NCBI RefSeq assembly: GCF_001310085.1
Contig: NZ_CP012643.1
Location: forward strand, 4,098,001 to 4,162,000
DNA from: Rufibacter tibetensis
GTDB lineage: Bacteria > Bacteroidota > Bacteroidia > Cytophagales > Hymenobacteraceae
DNA: 64,000 nt
Direction: 5' to 3'
Position numbers and translations under genes: made by a program. The notes under the pieces were generated by a model. It was not told the DNA's origin. It ran no database searches and worked only from the letters and a program-made list of their open reading frames with translations. Numbering within the stretch: the stretch's first letter is position 1; each line of letters begins with the position of its first letter. Of this stretch, positions 46,355-55,101 are shown one piece after another.

Positions 46355-47134
46355 TTGAATTTTGGGATTTGCACATTAAGTCTGGTGCCGGTGCGCCGCG
46401 AGCCTTCTGATAAAAGCGAACAGGTTACTCAGTTAATTTTTGGCGAGTGCTATGAAGTACTGCAAACGCAGGAAAAATGGCTCCAGGTGAGAAATGCCGC
46501 TGATGATTACGAGGGCTGGATTGATTTCAAGCAGCACTTCCCGGTGGCCGATTCCTATTTTCTGGAATGGAAAGAAACCACGCATGCCCGTTCCATGGAT
46601 ATTGTGCAAACCGTGAGTGGCGGGGCTGCCGTAACTCCTATAGGCTTAGGAAGCGTGTTGCCTTTCTTTGATGGCATGAGCATACGGGTAGGAGAGGAGA
46701 GGATGCTGTACAATGGCCGTGCTTCAAATCCATCCATGCCTTACCGCGAGAACTTCCTGCAGAAAATGGCCCTTCAGTTCATGCGAGCACCCTACGTGTG
46801 GGGCGGTAAATCCATCTTCGGGATTGATTGTTCCGGACTTGTGCAACAGGTGTACGGGGTGTGCGGCTACCAACTCCGCCGCGATGCCTACCAGCAGGTG
46901 GAGCATGGGCAGGAGGTCCATTTCGTAAGCCAGACCCGGCCGGGAGATGTTGCCTTCTTTGACAATGAAGAAGGCCGTATCATTCATGTGGGCATTGTGC
47001 TGGAAGACCAGAAGATCATCCATGCCTCTGGCGAGGTCCGCATTGACCAGTTAGACCACCACGGTATTTACAACAGAGACCGCAAGCGCTACTCCCACAA
47101 ACTACGCATCATCAAACGAATTCTTCCAGAATAA
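46355..47134 (+). CDS. NlpC/P60 cell-wall peptidase with SH3-like domain
   Basis: A 259-residue C40 peptidase. Residues 1-65 form an SH3b-like domain (VPVRREPSDKSEQVTQLIFGE, WLQVRNAADDYEGWID). Residues 130-259 are the NlpC/P60 domain with Cys159 (GIDCSGLVQQVYG), His211 (IIHVGIVLE) and His223 (IIHASGEVRID), giving an intact active site. It would cut gamma-D-Glu-diamino-acid links in peptidoglycan stem peptides. The start MNFGIC fits the family but is encoded by TTG at 46355; no ATG is available. No signal peptide is visible, so it may work on imported muropeptides in the cytoplasm, by inference. Confidence 0.9.
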   Translation: MNFGICTLSLVPVRREPSDKSEQVTQLIFGECYEVLQTQEKWLQVRNAADDYEGWIDFKQHFPVADSYFLEWKETTHARSMDIVQTVSGGAAVTPIGLGSVLPFFDGMSIRVGEERMLYNGRASNPSMPYRENFLQKMALQFMRAPYVWGGKSIFGIDCSGLVQQVYGVCGYQLRRDAYQQVEHGQEVHFVSQTRPGDVAFFDNEEGRIIHVGIVLEDQKIIHASGEVRIDQLDHHGIYNRDRKRYSHKLRIIKRILPE

Positions 47135-47231
47135 TTCTGTGTAACACGAATGCCTGAAAATCAGTTAGTAAAATCTGTTGTAAGATATTTTTCCGTATCT
47201 TACTGGAAGGATCTACTGAGCAGGATTTCGT

Positions 47232-47741
47232 ATGAATGATAAGGTACTTTTACTCAATCAAGATTACTCCGCTATAGCCACATGCAGTTTGCATAAGGCC
47301 TTTGTCTTGATTTATCTCCAGAAAGCAGAACTCATTGCGGAAGACCAGATAAATGTGTTACGAACAGTACGGAGGACCTTTCCCCGTCCGCTGGTGATTA
47401 GGTTGCACCGCTACGTGCGCGTGCCTTATAAAGGCATCTCGCTGACCCGCCAGAACATCATGCGCCGCGACCGTAACCGCTGCCAATACTGCGGGTCTAC
47501 CAGAAACTTAACCTTAGATCATTTGTTGCCCAGATCACGGGGTGGCGAAAGCACCTGGTATAACCTCATAACGGCTTGTGCCCGCTGTAACTCTAAGAAA
47601 GGTGACCGCACCCCAGAAGAGGTTTCCATGAAATTGGCTTCAAAGCCGTTCAAGCCCTCTCTGGTCTCTTTCCTGAGAGAAAGTATTCAGGATGCGGAAC
47701 ATGCCTGGATTCCTTTCCTCGCAGAACGAGCGCGGGCATAG
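47232..47741 (+). CDS. HNH endonuclease
   Basis: A 169-residue protein. The C-terminal half is an HNH nuclease with two zinc-binding CxxC pairs (Cys84/Cys87 and Cys116/Cys119), Asp96-His97 in LTLDHLLPRSRGG and Asn111 in the catalytic region. The N-terminal half (KVLLLNQDYSAIATCSLHKAFVLIYLQKAEL) is a conserved module found in this HNH subfamily. Such stand-alone enzymes are common in bacteria; some come from phages or defence systems, but nothing of that kind is nearby. ATG at 47232. Confidence 0.9.
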   Translation: MNDKVLLLNQDYSAIATCSLHKAFVLIYLQKAELIAEDQINVLRTVRRTFPRPLVIRLHRYVRVPYKGISLTRQNIMRRDRNRCQYCGSTRNLTLDHLLPRSRGGESTWYNLITACARCNSKKGDRTPEEVSMKLASKPFKPSLVSFLRESIQDAEHAWIPFLAERARA

Positions 47742-47763
47742 AATGCTTATCTAATCTTTAGTA

Positions 47764-48384
47764 ATGAAAAGACCCCTTATATGTAGTCTCCTTTTGCTGT
47801 TGTTGCCGCCATTTGGATTGAAAGCACAGGAAGCACCCAGTAAAGTAAGAACTTCTGCAGTGAAGGTCACTTCCACTGCGCAGCCTCTGTATTTTCTGAA
47901 AACAGGCTCAGCCAACGTGCCTCTCAACTTTGCAGATATTCAGTCCCTGGATAAGGAATGGATAAAGTCTATTTCCGTGCTGAAAGACAAAAACGCGATT
48001 GAGCAATTTGGACAAACAGCTAAACATGGCGTGGTGTTGATTGAGTTGAAAGCAGAGCAGGAACAAGCTTTTCTTAAAACCATAAAGGAGCAGAATGCTA
48101 ACTCATCAAGTGGCATAAAACCCGTTCACATCAGATTATATTGTGCTGCTCCTACGTCCTTGGGTGAGCCTTTATACATCATCCAAACCAAGTCAGGTGA
48201 GGTGGTGGTAAGCAAAGAAGATCTTTCGGGAATCAATCCTGAATGGATCAAATCCATCGAAGTTTTGAAAGATGGTGAGATAATAAAAAGGTATAAAGAC
48301 CAGGGCAAGTACGGAGTGATCTTGATCACCTTCGCCTCTGAAAGAGAACAGGAAGTACTTCAGATAATCAAGGATAATAACTAA
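47764..48384 (+). CDS. Secreted protein made of two TonB-plug-like repeats
   Basis: A 206-residue protein with a signal peptide (MKRPLICSLLLLLLPPFGLKAQ). After a short linker come two copies of one module: residues 41-107 (PLYFLKTGSANVPLNFADIQ, then WIKSISVLKDKNAIEQFG and HGVVLIEL) and 136-203 (PLYIIQTKSGEVVVSKEDL, then WIKSIEVLKDGEIIKRY and YGVILITF). Each resembles the plug domain of SusC-like transporters (PLYVIDG, IESIEVLKDASA, YGVILITTK), but there is no beta barrel. I do not know its function; it may interact with transporters or their partners, which is inference. It lies 22 bp after the HNH gene and ends before a strong hairpin. Confidence 0.75.
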   Translation: MKRPLICSLLLLLLPPFGLKAQEAPSKVRTSAVKVTSTAQPLYFLKTGSANVPLNFADIQSLDKEWIKSISVLKDKNAIEQFGQTAKHGVVLIELKAEQEQAFLKTIKEQNANSSSGIKPVHIRLYCAAPTSLGEPLYIIQTKSGEVVVSKEDLSGINPEWIKSIEVLKDGEIIKRYKDQGKYGVILITFASEREQEVLQIIKDNN

Positions 48385-48397
48385 ATACATCTCCGTT

Positions 48398-48456
48398 AAA
48401 CCAGAATGGGTTTAGAGGCTGTTTGCTAAAAGCGGTCTCTAAACCCATTCTGGTTT
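48398..48456 (+). terminator. Long hairpin terminator after the plug-repeat protein
   Basis: Perfect 20-bp stem (48398-48417 with 48437-48456) with a 19-base loop, followed by a short T/A run. It is longer than usual but fits a terminator between the plug-repeat gene and rpsA. Confidence 0.75.
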
Positions 48457-48537
48457 TATAAAGGTAGCACTCAGTTGATAATCAGGGAGATCATGAATTT
48501 TTAGGAGCAGGGGGAAAAGGATTAATTTAAAATTTTG

Positions 48538-48545
48538 TACCTTCG
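48538..48545 (+). promoter_or_regulatory. Candidate -7 element for rpsA
   Basis: TACCTTCG, one mismatch from TAnnTTTG, about 120 bp before the rpsA ATG at 48665. No good -33 box is visible. If used, it would give a leader of roughly 110 bases, long enough for autoregulation by S1, which is known in other bacteria but not shown here. Confidence 0.4.
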
Positions 48546-48664
48546 CGCCGCGTTCAAGGTGAATGCCCCGGTTTCTGTTTTGGAAAAAGGGTATGTAAAA
48601 GAAGCTACGGAAGGGTAAGTGGTTCTGTGTCCAGCCGTTATATTTTGTGAACCAACATAGCAAT

Positions 48665-50554
48665 ATGGCAAATGTAGATGATTTTAACTGGGACCAGTTT
48701 GAGTCTCAGGGCTTTGGTGGAAGCTACTCTGCTGCGCAGAGAGCCGAAATGGAGCAAATGTACGCCGACACCCTGAATACCGTTCAGGAAGAGGAAGTGA
48801 TCAAAGGTACCGTTGTTGGTATCACTGAGCGCGATGTTATCCTGAACATTGGTTTTAAATCTGATGGTTTGGTACCAGTATCAGAATTCCGTGACATGCC
48901 GGATCTGAAAATTGGTGATGAGGTGGAGGTTTTCATTGAAGACCAGGAAGACCCTAACGGTCAATTAATCCTGTCTCGTAAGAAAGCCAAAATCGTGAAA
49001 GCGTGGGAAATGATCTACGGCGCTTTGGAGAACGACACTGTACTGGAAGGTGTAGTGAAACGCAGAACCAAAGGTGGTTTGATCACCGACCTGTATGGCG
49101 TAGAAGCCTTCTTACCAGGTTCTCAAATTGACGTGAAACCTATCCGCGACTTCGACATTTATGTTGGTCGTAAGATGGAAGTGAAAGTGGTGAAAATCAA
49201 CGCCGCTTTTGATAACGTAGTAGTATCACATAAAGTGTTGATCGAGAAAGATCTTGAGCAGCAACGTGCCGCCATCCTGAACAACCTTGAAAAAGGTCAG
49301 GTACTGGAAGGTGTGATCAAAAACATGACCAACTTTGGGGTGTTCATCGACCTTGGTGGTGTAGATGGTCTGTTGCACATCACAGATATTTCATGGGGAC
49401 GCATCAACCACCCGCAAGAGGTGTTGGAACTAGACCAGAAAGTAAACGTGGTAGTGTTAGATTTCGACGACGACAAGAAACGTATTTCTTTGGGTATGAA
49501 GCAATTGACTGCTCACCCTTGGGATGCTCTTCCTGCAGAAGTAGAAGTTGGCTCACGCGTACGTGGCAAAATCGTGAACGTAGCAGATTACGGTGCGTTC
49601 TTAGAATTGATGCCAGGTGTAGAAGGCTTGATCCACGTATCAGAAATGTCATGGTCTCAGCACCTGCGCAACCCACAAGACTTCATCAAACAAGGTGACG
49701 AAATTGAGGCTGTTGTGTTGACCATGGACCGTAACGACCGCAAAATGTCTCTTGGCATTAAGCAGTTGACTGAAGATCCTTGGACCAAAGAAGATGTATT
49801 GACTAAGTATGCTGTTGGAACTACCCACACAGGTGTGGTTAGAAACCTGACAAACTTTGGTCTGTTCATTGAACTGGAAGAAGGAGTAGATGGTCTGGTT
49901 CACGTGTCTGACTTGTCTTGGACTAAGAAAATCAAGCACCCATCTGAGTTCGTGAAAGTTGGAGACAAATTAGACGTAGTGGTTCTGGAGCTTGATGCTG
50001 CTGCCCGTCGTCTGGCCCTTGGTCACAAACAACTGGAAGAAAACCCTTGGGATACTTTCGCTACCGTATTCAACGTAGGTTCTACGCACAAAGCAACTGT
50101 GTTAGAGAAATCGGACCGTGGTGCTACCTTAGAGCTTCCTTACGGTATTGAAGGTTTTGCTTTCCCTAAAGGTTTGGCGAAAGAGGACGGTACTGCTGTG
50201 GAAGCTGGTGAGCAACTAGACTTCAAAGTAACTGAATTCTCCAAAGACGATCGTAAGATCATCTTGTCGCACACTGCAGTTCACACTGCCCAACCAGAAG
50301 ATGCGAAACGTAAGAAATTTGAGAAGAAAGATGCTCCGGCTGCTGGTACAGTAAAAGCTGCTGCCCCTGCTGCTCCTAAGAAAGAAGAAGTACGTGCTAC
50401 TTTGGGTGACTTAGATGCTCTTTCTGCCTTGAAGGACCAAATGATGGAAACAGAGAAAGAAGCCGGTGAGAAAAAATTAGCCGCGGCTGCGCAAGCCCGT
50501 GCTGACAAATCTACTACTGGTTCTGACGCTGATGCAGCTGAATCAGCTGAATAA
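48665..50554 (+). CDS. rpsA: Ribosomal protein S1
   Basis: A 629-residue protein with six S1 RNA-binding modules. Their starts are near IKGTVVGITERDVILNIGFKSD, VLEGVVKRRTKGGLITDLYG, VLEGVIKNMTNFGVFIDLGG, VRGKIVNVADYGAFLELMPG, HTGVVRNLTNFGLFIELEEG and KATVLEKSDRGATLELPYG. A lysine/alanine-rich tail (about residues 550-629) follows. It binds mRNA leaders and the 30S subunit and is needed for translation of most messages. A GTG at 48647 is in frame, but the ATG at 48665 starts the usual MANVDDFNWDQFESQG sequence. A terminator follows 32 bp after the stop. Confidence 0.95.
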   Translation: MANVDDFNWDQFESQGFGGSYSAAQRAEMEQMYADTLNTVQEEEVIKGTVVGITERDVILNIGFKSDGLVPVSEFRDMPDLKIGDEVEVFIEDQEDPNGQLILSRKKAKIVKAWEMIYGALENDTVLEGVVKRRTKGGLITDLYGVEAFLPGSQIDVKPIRDFDIYVGRKMEVKVVKINAAFDNVVVSHKVLIEKDLEQQRAAILNNLEKGQVLEGVIKNMTNFGVFIDLGGVDGLLHITDISWGRINHPQEVLELDQKVNVVVLDFDDDKKRISLGMKQLTAHPWDALPAEVEVGSRVRGKIVNVADYGAFLELMPGVEGLIHVSEMSWSQHLRNPQDFIKQGDEIEAVVLTMDRNDRKMSLGIKQLTEDPWTKEDVLTKYAVGTTHTGVVRNLTNFGLFIELEEGVDGLVHVSDLSWTKKIKHPSEFVKVGDKLDVVVLELDAAARRLALGHKQLEENPWDTFATVFNVGSTHKATVLEKSDRGATLELPYGIEGFAFPKGLAKEDGTAVEAGEQLDFKVTEFSKDDRKIILSHTAVHTAQPEDAKRKKFEKKDAPAAGTVKAAAPAAPKKEEVRATLGDLDALSALKDQMMETEKEAGEKKLAAAAQARADKSTTGSDADAAESAE

Positions 50555-50585
50555 TTTTTTGGTAGGTAACTGCCTTATTAACAGG

Positions 50586-50615
50586 AAAGAGCCTCTGAAA
50601 AGAGGCTCTTTTTTT
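50586..50615 (+). terminator. Rho-independent terminator after rpsA
   Basis: Perfect 11-bp stem (50586-50596 with 50601-50611) with a GAAA tetraloop and a run of T. A classic terminator. Confidence 0.95.
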
Positions 50616-50644
50616 ATGCTTTCTTTGAAAAAATTGCTTCAGAA

Positions 50645-50675
50645 TTGGGATAGTAATAGTTCCTGGCTATATTTG
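50645..50675 (+). promoter_or_regulatory. Promoter of the tRNA-Cys gene
   Basis: The -7 box TATATTTG (50668-50675) matches TAnnTTTG exactly. A TTGG at 50645-50648 lies 19 bp upstream and serves as the -33 box. The tRNA begins 13 bp after the -7 box. Confidence 0.75.
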
Positions 50676-50688
50676 CACTCCCAATCAC

Positions 50689-50762
50689 GGTAACGTGGCC
50701 GAGTGGCTAGGCAGAGCTCTGCAAAAGCTCGTACAGCGGTTCGAATCCGCTCGTTACCTCCA
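50689..50762 (+). tRNA. tRNA-Cys (anticodon GCA)
   Basis: The acceptor stem GGTAACG/CGTTACC, a D arm with GCC/GGC, an anticodon arm GAGCT-CTGCAAA-AGCTC giving anticodon GCA, and a T arm GCGG-TTCGAAT-CCGC all pair properly. The CCA end is encoded (50760-50762) after discriminator T at 50759. Total 74 bases including CCA. Confidence 0.97.
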
Positions 50763-51521
50763 TAGGAGATGAAAACCTGCTTAGACTAGTTCTAGGTGGG
50801 TTTTCTGTTTTTAGGCGCTAACTACTCGTTAAGTGGCCTTTTAGATTTGAATACCTATAACTTCACTTCACCTTTGAAATGCTTCCTATATCAGGGATCA
50901 TTTTCCAAATCTCTACCTAAACTACTGTTTCCATTAAACCCTGCTACTTTGACTAGCTTCTAGGGGTGCCATTATCGAGAAGAAGATATTTCAGGTTGTT
51001 GTTTGTTGGAGTGTGTAATCCTGTAGGGAAATTACATCCAGAAAGGAGGAGAGACTAGTGAGTTGATCCTACCCTAGTTATGATAATCGATTTTTTTGAA
51101 TTAAAGAGAGTGCTTGATTCAGTACTTCAAAGTCTCTTCCACATGTAATATTCTAATTTCTTAAGCCACAAAAACTTAGCTTGGGAGATTACTTTCCAAG
51201 ATAGGTAGTTTAAAAGATTCTTAATTTCGGCTTAATAAAACATTGACTGATTTTTAATTTTTCAATAATACAATAATCATTTTATAATATTCACTTGTAT
51301 AGTGGATTAGCTTATTGATACTATAGGTACTTCACGCATATGGTTTACGGCAAGTCCTATATATTTTAATTATATAATCTTTTAACTCTGATTTTCGTAT
51401 TTCGGGACAACTATTGGAAGGTGAAAAGAAGGCGCAATCCTCCTGCTTTTTAAGAGAATTCCCACTTAGCAAGATTCCCTGCATTTCCCTTTCAATATAG
51501 ATACACAGTATTGACTGAATC
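50763..51521. other. 760-bp gene-free, AT-rich stretch before the cyanophycin genes
   Basis: No open frame here looks coding. Just after the tRNA (50771-50805) there is an imperfect palindrome followed by TGTTTTT, probably the tRNA terminator. The last 300 bp become strongly A/T-rich (about 51180-51380). I see no copy of the tRNA end, no integrase gene and no clear promoter. It is the longest gene-free region in the window and could hold control sites for cphBA. Confidence 0.6.
50771..50812 (+). terminator. Probable terminator of tRNA-Cys
   Basis: An imperfect palindrome between GAAAACC (50771) and GGTTTTC (ending 50805), with wobble pairs inside, followed by TGTTTTT. Confidence 0.55.
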
Positions 51522-52421
51522 ATGAGCAAAGAATCGTTGGAAAAGGAGAAGTCAGATAAGGTGAAGCCTAGGCCACCCATTGAATACAAATCGCCCAAGG
51601 GAACCCTTATTGCCATTGGCGGCAGTGAAAACAAGGGAGATGACCCGGAAAAGGATAGTGCCAACTCAGAAAACATAAATTTCCAGAAAACAGAGATTCT
51701 GGAACGTTTTGTAAGTGAACTGAAAGGAAATAACCCCCTCATTTTAATAATCCCTACCGCTTCCTCCATTCCGGAGGAAATGGGTGCTTCTTACATTGAC
51801 GTTTTTACAAAAATAAACGCCTCCAATGTACAGGTGCTTGACATCCGTACCCGCCAGGACACGAACAAGGAAGAATACATGGAGGCGGTGCGCAAAGCAT
51901 CTGGTATTCTTTTTACAGGAGGAGATCAGCTAAAGCTTACTGCCATTCTGGGCGGAACAGAATTCATCAGGCTTATCAAAGAACGATACTTCAATGATTC
52001 TCTAGTAATTGCGGGCACAAGTGCCGGAGCGGCCGCCATGTCTACCCAAATGATTTATCAGGGGATGAGCGGAGCCGGTTTTATCAAGGGTTCTGTAAGT
52101 ATAACAGCAGGCTTGGAGTTGTTGAATGATGTGGCCATAGACACCCATTTTATCTCCCGGGGAAGAATTGTAAGAATGGTACAGATGATTGCCACAAACC
52201 CTACCTTCATTGGTGTAGGCCTGGAGGAAGACACTGGGATAGTGGTGAAAAAAGGAAACGAAATAGAGGTGATTGGAAGTGGTCTGGTAGTCTTGGTAGA
52301 CGGCCGCGAAAGCACCTATACCAATATATACGAAGTAGAGGAAGGAGTTCCGGTCACCATGAGAGACTTGAAGGTACACCTGTTGGGCAAAGGAGATACC
52401 TATTGCCTTGAGATATTCTAA
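51522..52421 (+). CDS. cphB: Cyanophycinase
   Basis: A 299-residue peptidase of family S51. It opens after a charged 25-residue leader with GTLIAIGGSENKGD; the core has FTGGDQLKL (about 131-139) and the nucleophile elbow GTSAGAAAMS with Ser167. VGLEEDTGIVV and the later GSGLVVLVDG strand fit cyanophycinase. It cuts cyanophycin (a polymer of Asp with Arg side chains) into beta-Asp-Arg dipeptides. The 39-bp gap and shared direction with cphA make a two-gene unit. No isoaspartyl dipeptidase for the next step is in the window. ATG at 51522. Confidence 0.93.
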   Translation: MSKESLEKEKSDKVKPRPPIEYKSPKGTLIAIGGSENKGDDPEKDSANSENINFQKTEILERFVSELKGNNPLILIIPTASSIPEEMGASYIDVFTKINASNVQVLDIRTRQDTNKEEYMEAVRKASGILFTGGDQLKLTAILGGTEFIRLIKERYFNDSLVIAGTSAGAAAMSTQMIYQGMSGAGFIKGSVSITAGLELLNDVAIDTHFISRGRIVRMVQMIATNPTFIGVGLEEDTGIVVKKGNEIEVIGSGLVVLVDGRESTYTNIYEVEEGVPVTMRDLKVHLLGKGDTYCLEIF

Positions 52422-52460
52422 TGATACATACTGCAGCATCCTAACTGGATTTAAAGTCTT

Positions 52461-55091
52461 ATGAAAATTGCAGAGATACGCATTATGCGTGGACCAAACT
52501 ACTGGTCTGTAAAGCACCCGAAGATTGTAGTACTTAAATTAGACATGGAGAAATTTGCGGGAGTACTTACTACCCAAATTCCTGATTTTGCACAGCGGTT
52601 GGAGGATATGTTCCCTGGTATGGTTTTGCACCGCAGCACCGAAGGGCAGGAAGGCGGTTACCTGAAAAGAGTAAGAGAAGAAGGGGTTCCTTTAAGCAAT
52701 GTGGTAGAGCATGTGGCCCTTGAACTTCAGACCCTAGGAGGTATGGAATCAGGTTTCGGCCGTTCGTATCCGGCGCCTCAACCCGGTTTTGAATACGTGG
52801 TCTTCTCTTACCAGGAAGAAAAAGCGGGTGATTACGCAGCTCATGCCGCTATCAAAGTAGTTACTGCGCTGGCCTATGACCAACCTTATGACATTGAACC
52901 GGATGTAGAAGAATTGCATGAAATTCGGGAGGATGAACACATAGGACCCAGCACCTATTCTATTGTCTCAGAGGCGGTGGCCCGCGGAATTCCTTATATA
53001 AGGCTAAATAAGAGTTCTTTGATCCAGTTAGGGTATGGAGTGCATCAGAAGCGCATACAGGCTACCATGACCTGCCGTACCGCTGCATTTGCAGTAGAAA
53101 TTGCTGGTGATAAAAACGCGACCAAAGAGATGCTGCATGAAGCCGGGGTACCTGTACCCAGAGGCGAAACAGTATATTCGCTGGACGAATTAAAAGAAGC
53201 CATAGATTTCCTAGGCTTCCCTATTGTGACCAAACCCCTAGACGGAAACCATGGCAAAGGAGCTGGTATAAACCTGAAGACCTGGGATGAAGCTGTAGCT
53301 GGTTTTGAAGCTGCCCAAAAGTATTCAGATGCGGTTATAGTAGAGCAATTCATTGAGGGTTTTGACTTTAGGTTATTAGTAGTAAACAAAAAGTTTATAG
53401 CCGCTGCCAAACGTACACCTGCCATGGTCATCGGGGATGGGACTTCTACCGTGCAGCAGTTAGTAGACAAAGTAAACAGTGATCCACGTCGGGGGGTAGG
53501 CCATGAGAAGGTGTTAACCAGGATTGCAATTGACAATGATTCTTACTCTATTCTGGAAAAGAAAGGCTATACTCTGGACACGGTGCTGGGGCAAGGGGAG
53601 GAATTGTTCCTGAAAAGCACGGCCAACCTTTCTACCGGAGGAACTGCTACAGACGTAACCGATCTGATTGACCCCTACAACGTTCTGATGGCAGAGCGGA
53701 TTGCGGGTACCATAGGTCTGGACATCTGCGGAATTGATGTGGTTACCTCTGACATCGCTATCCCATTGCCTGAAGCTAGAGGTGCCGTCATAGAGGTGAA
53801 TGCTGCTCCGGGCTTTAGAATGCACGTAGCGCCCACAGAAGGGTTGCCGCGCAACGTAGCAGAACCGGTGATTGAAATGCTGTTCCCGGACAACTGCCCA
53901 TCTCGCATTCCTATCATTGCCATAACAGGAACCAACGGTAAAACTACTACGACGCGTCTGATTGCGCACATGGTAAAATCTTGCGGGTACCAGGTTGGTT
54001 TCACCACCACTGATGGTATCTATATCCAGGATAAAATGCTGGAAAAAGGAGACACAACTGGTTCTAAAAGTGCGGAGTTCGTGCTTCGCGACCCAACCGT
54101 TAACTTCGCGGTGTTAGAGTGTGCCCGGGGAGGTATGTTGCGGGCCGGGCTTGGCTTCCAGCAATGTGACATAGGGATTGTCACCAATGTGGCCGAAGAC
54201 CACATGGGCTTACGGGATATCTATACCTTAGAAGACATGGCCCGCGTGAAATCTGTGGTGCCAAAAAGCGTGAGCAAAGATGGTTATGCTATTCTCAATG
54301 CTGATGATGACAATGTCTACAACATGGCCAAGGAGCTGGAATGTAAAGTGGCGTTCTTCAGCATGGACGAGAATAACCCGCGCATTTTGAAACACGTGGC
54401 AAAAGGAGGTTTAGCGGCCGTTTTTGAAAACGGGTTCATCTCCATCTTCAAGAACACCTACAAAATACGGGTAGACCGGGTCGCTGATATTCCACTTACC
54501 TTTGGTGGCCGGGCTAAATTCAACATTGAAAATGTATTGGCGGCTACCCTGGCGGGCTACATCTCCAGGTTTGAGATTTCAGAAATTAAAACGGCTTTAA
54601 GGACCTTTATTCCATCCGCATCCAAGACGCCGGGTAGAATGAACCTATTCAAGTTCCCAACCTTTGAGGTGCTGGTAGATTACGCCCACAACCCAGCTGG
54701 TATGAAAGGCATTGCCGACTTCCTGCAGAATGTGGATGCACGTACAAGGGTTGGGATCGTAGCAGGCGTAGGAGACCGGCGAGATGAGGATTTTGTAGAA
54801 CTGGGTAAAATGGCTGCTCAAATGTTTGATGAAATCATCATCCGCTCAGACAAAGACCTAAGAGGCCGAACCGCTGATGAGATCTACAATAAGATTATTG
54901 AAGGCATTGAACAGGTGGACCCTAATAAAACCTATAAAATCATCAATCAGGAAATGGTAGCCATTGCGTATGCCTTGGAGCATGCAGAGCGTAACTCCTT
55001 TATTACCATCTTCTCAGAGGATATTCCTGAAGCCATTAAGATGATTGAGAACTTCAAGGTGATACAAGACAGAAGGGTTATGGTAGACTAA
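52461..55091 (+). CDS. cphA: Cyanophycin synthetase
   Basis: An 876-residue three-part enzyme. Residues 1-210 are the N-terminal domain (RIMRGPNYWSVKHPKIVV). About 212-475 is an ATP-grasp domain (FPIVTKPLDGNHGKGAGI; IEVNAAPGFRMH), which adds Asp to the backbone. From about 480 is a Mur-ligase-like domain with the P-loop AITGTNGKTTTTRL (Lys494) and LVDYAHNPAG, which adds Arg to the side chain. Length and all key segments match CphA, not MurE or glutathione synthetases. It builds the nitrogen-storage polymer cyanophycin in the cytoplasm. cphB lies just upstream and two strong hairpins just downstream. Confidence 0.95.
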   Translation: MKIAEIRIMRGPNYWSVKHPKIVVLKLDMEKFAGVLTTQIPDFAQRLEDMFPGMVLHRSTEGQEGGYLKRVREEGVPLSNVVEHVALELQTLGGMESGFGRSYPAPQPGFEYVVFSYQEEKAGDYAAHAAIKVVTALAYDQPYDIEPDVEELHEIREDEHIGPSTYSIVSEAVARGIPYIRLNKSSLIQLGYGVHQKRIQATMTCRTAAFAVEIAGDKNATKEMLHEAGVPVPRGETVYSLDELKEAIDFLGFPIVTKPLDGNHGKGAGINLKTWDEAVAGFEAAQKYSDAVIVEQFIEGFDFRLLVVNKKFIAAAKRTPAMVIGDGTSTVQQLVDKVNSDPRRGVGHEKVLTRIAIDNDSYSILEKKGYTLDTVLGQGEELFLKSTANLSTGGTATDVTDLIDPYNVLMAERIAGTIGLDICGIDVVTSDIAIPLPEARGAVIEVNAAPGFRMHVAPTEGLPRNVAEPVIEMLFPDNCPSRIPIIAITGTNGKTTTTRLIAHMVKSCGYQVGFTTTDGIYIQDKMLEKGDTTGSKSAEFVLRDPTVNFAVLECARGGMLRAGLGFQQCDIGIVTNVAEDHMGLRDIYTLEDMARVKSVVPKSVSKDGYAILNADDDNVYNMAKELECKVAFFSMDENNPRILKHVAKGGLAAVFENGFISIFKNTYKIRVDRVADIPLTFGGRAKFNIENVLAATLAGYISRFEISEIKTALRTFIPSASKTPGRMNLFKFPTFEVLVDYAHNPAGMKGIADFLQNVDARTRVGIVAGVGDRRDEDFVELGKMAAQMFDEIIIRSDKDLRGRTADEIYNKIIEGIEQVDPNKTYKIINQEMVAIAYALEHAERNSFITIFSEDIPEAIKMIENFKVIQDRRVMVD

Positions 55092-55101
55092 CCTTTTCTA
55101 T

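Noticed and set aside
47232-47741. HNH endonuclease as part of a phage or defence system
   Set aside because: Its neighbours are an NlpC/P60 peptidase and a secreted repeat protein; no restriction, phage or toxin-antitoxin gene is near.
51332-51769. 145-codon minus-strand frame upstream of and overlapping cphB
   Set aside because: It overlaps the cphB start, has no family similarity and no signal or domain pattern.
50689-55091. Genomic island inserted at tRNA-Cys carrying the cyanophycin genes
   Set aside because: I saw no integrase and no repeat of the tRNA 3' end downstream; position next to a tRNA alone is not enough.
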